Shown here: piece after piece, positions 63,996 to 64,000 of the stretch
Layout: each line of letters begins with the position of its first letter
Position numbering within the stretch: position 1 is the stretch's first letter
Notes under the pieces: generated by a model
What the model saw: the letters and a program-made list of their open reading frames with translations, nothing else
Told to the model about the DNA's origin: nothing
The model's database searches: none
Made by a program: the position numbers and the translations under genes
NCBI RefSeq assembly: GCF_037948395.1
Contig: NZ_CP149940.1
Coordinates: 1,984,001-2,048,000 of the forward strand
DNA length: 64,000 bases
Direction of reading: 5' to 3'
Origin: Serratia nevei
GTDB taxonomy: Bacteria > Pseudomonadota > Gammaproteobacteria > Enterobacterales > Enterobacteriaceae

Positions 63996-64000
63996 TCCTG

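Noticed and set aside
1..64000. CRISPR arrays, rRNA operons or insertion sequences
   Set aside because: No regularly spaced repeats, no rRNA sequence and no transposase frames were seen on reading the window; the prophage is the only mobile element found.

Overview
The window reads as a chromosome segment from an enterobacterium, most probably Serratia (S. marcescens-like). Gene order and protein sequence follow Escherichia coli closely (rne/rluC, yceF, yceD-rpmF-plsX-fabHDG-acpP-fabF-pabC-mltG-tmk-holB-ycfH-ptsG, then hinT-ycfL-lpoB-thiK-nagZ-ycfP-ndh), but the DNA is more G+C-rich and a non-E. coli block (DUF4180 gene, mntR, mntH, an SDR gene, an HxlR regulator and a solute-binding protein) sits before hinT. 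The genus is an inference from these features and was not tested by a database search.

Layout. Positions 1-16464 are core chromosome: the 5' part of rne on the minus strand, rluC, yceF, then the long plus-strand lipid/fatty-acid synthesis cluster and the ptsG glucose transporter. Positions 16490-53671 are a complete P2-like prophage of about 37.2 kb, bounded by a 20-bp direct repeat that lies in the ptsG transcription terminator. Positions 53684-63995 are chromosome again: manganese homeostasis genes, a small SDR/HxlR/solute-binding block, the cell-wall and thiamine genes hinT to ycfP, and ndh.

Prophage organisation. Read from the left, the genes are ogr and D (minus), then a tail operon FI-FII-E/E'-T-U on the opposite strand (inverted relative to phage P2). 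Next come the tail-fibre genes (a collar fibre, a LamG-like protein and an SGNH-esterase fibre) and I, J, W, V, S, R. Lysis genes follow (two spanins, a SAR endolysin and a holin), then X, L, M, N, O (all minus), and P and Q (plus). The P2-type cos region comes next, followed by a two-gene Gabija defence system, the replication gene A, a Dcm/Dam methyltransferase pair, small early genes, cox, repressor C, a TagO/VasI-like secreted protein and the integrase. Three accessory genes lie between the integrase and attR. Two Ogr/Delta boxes (TGT-N12-ACA) are readable at the divergent promoter regions D/FI and O/P, so one activator could drive most late genes. The structural, lysis, packaging, replication and integration genes all have intact frames, so the prophage may be functional.

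Likely accessory or defence cargo: Gabija next to cos; a plus-strand cassette of a 31-residue acidic protein plus a two-membrane-segment SLATT-like protein inside the minus-strand early operon; a TagO-like exported protein between repressor and integrase; and, beyond the integrase, an acidic 82-residue protein, a DUF6602 nuclease-like protein and an unrecognised 158-residue protein. The last groups are the best candidates for undescribed systems.
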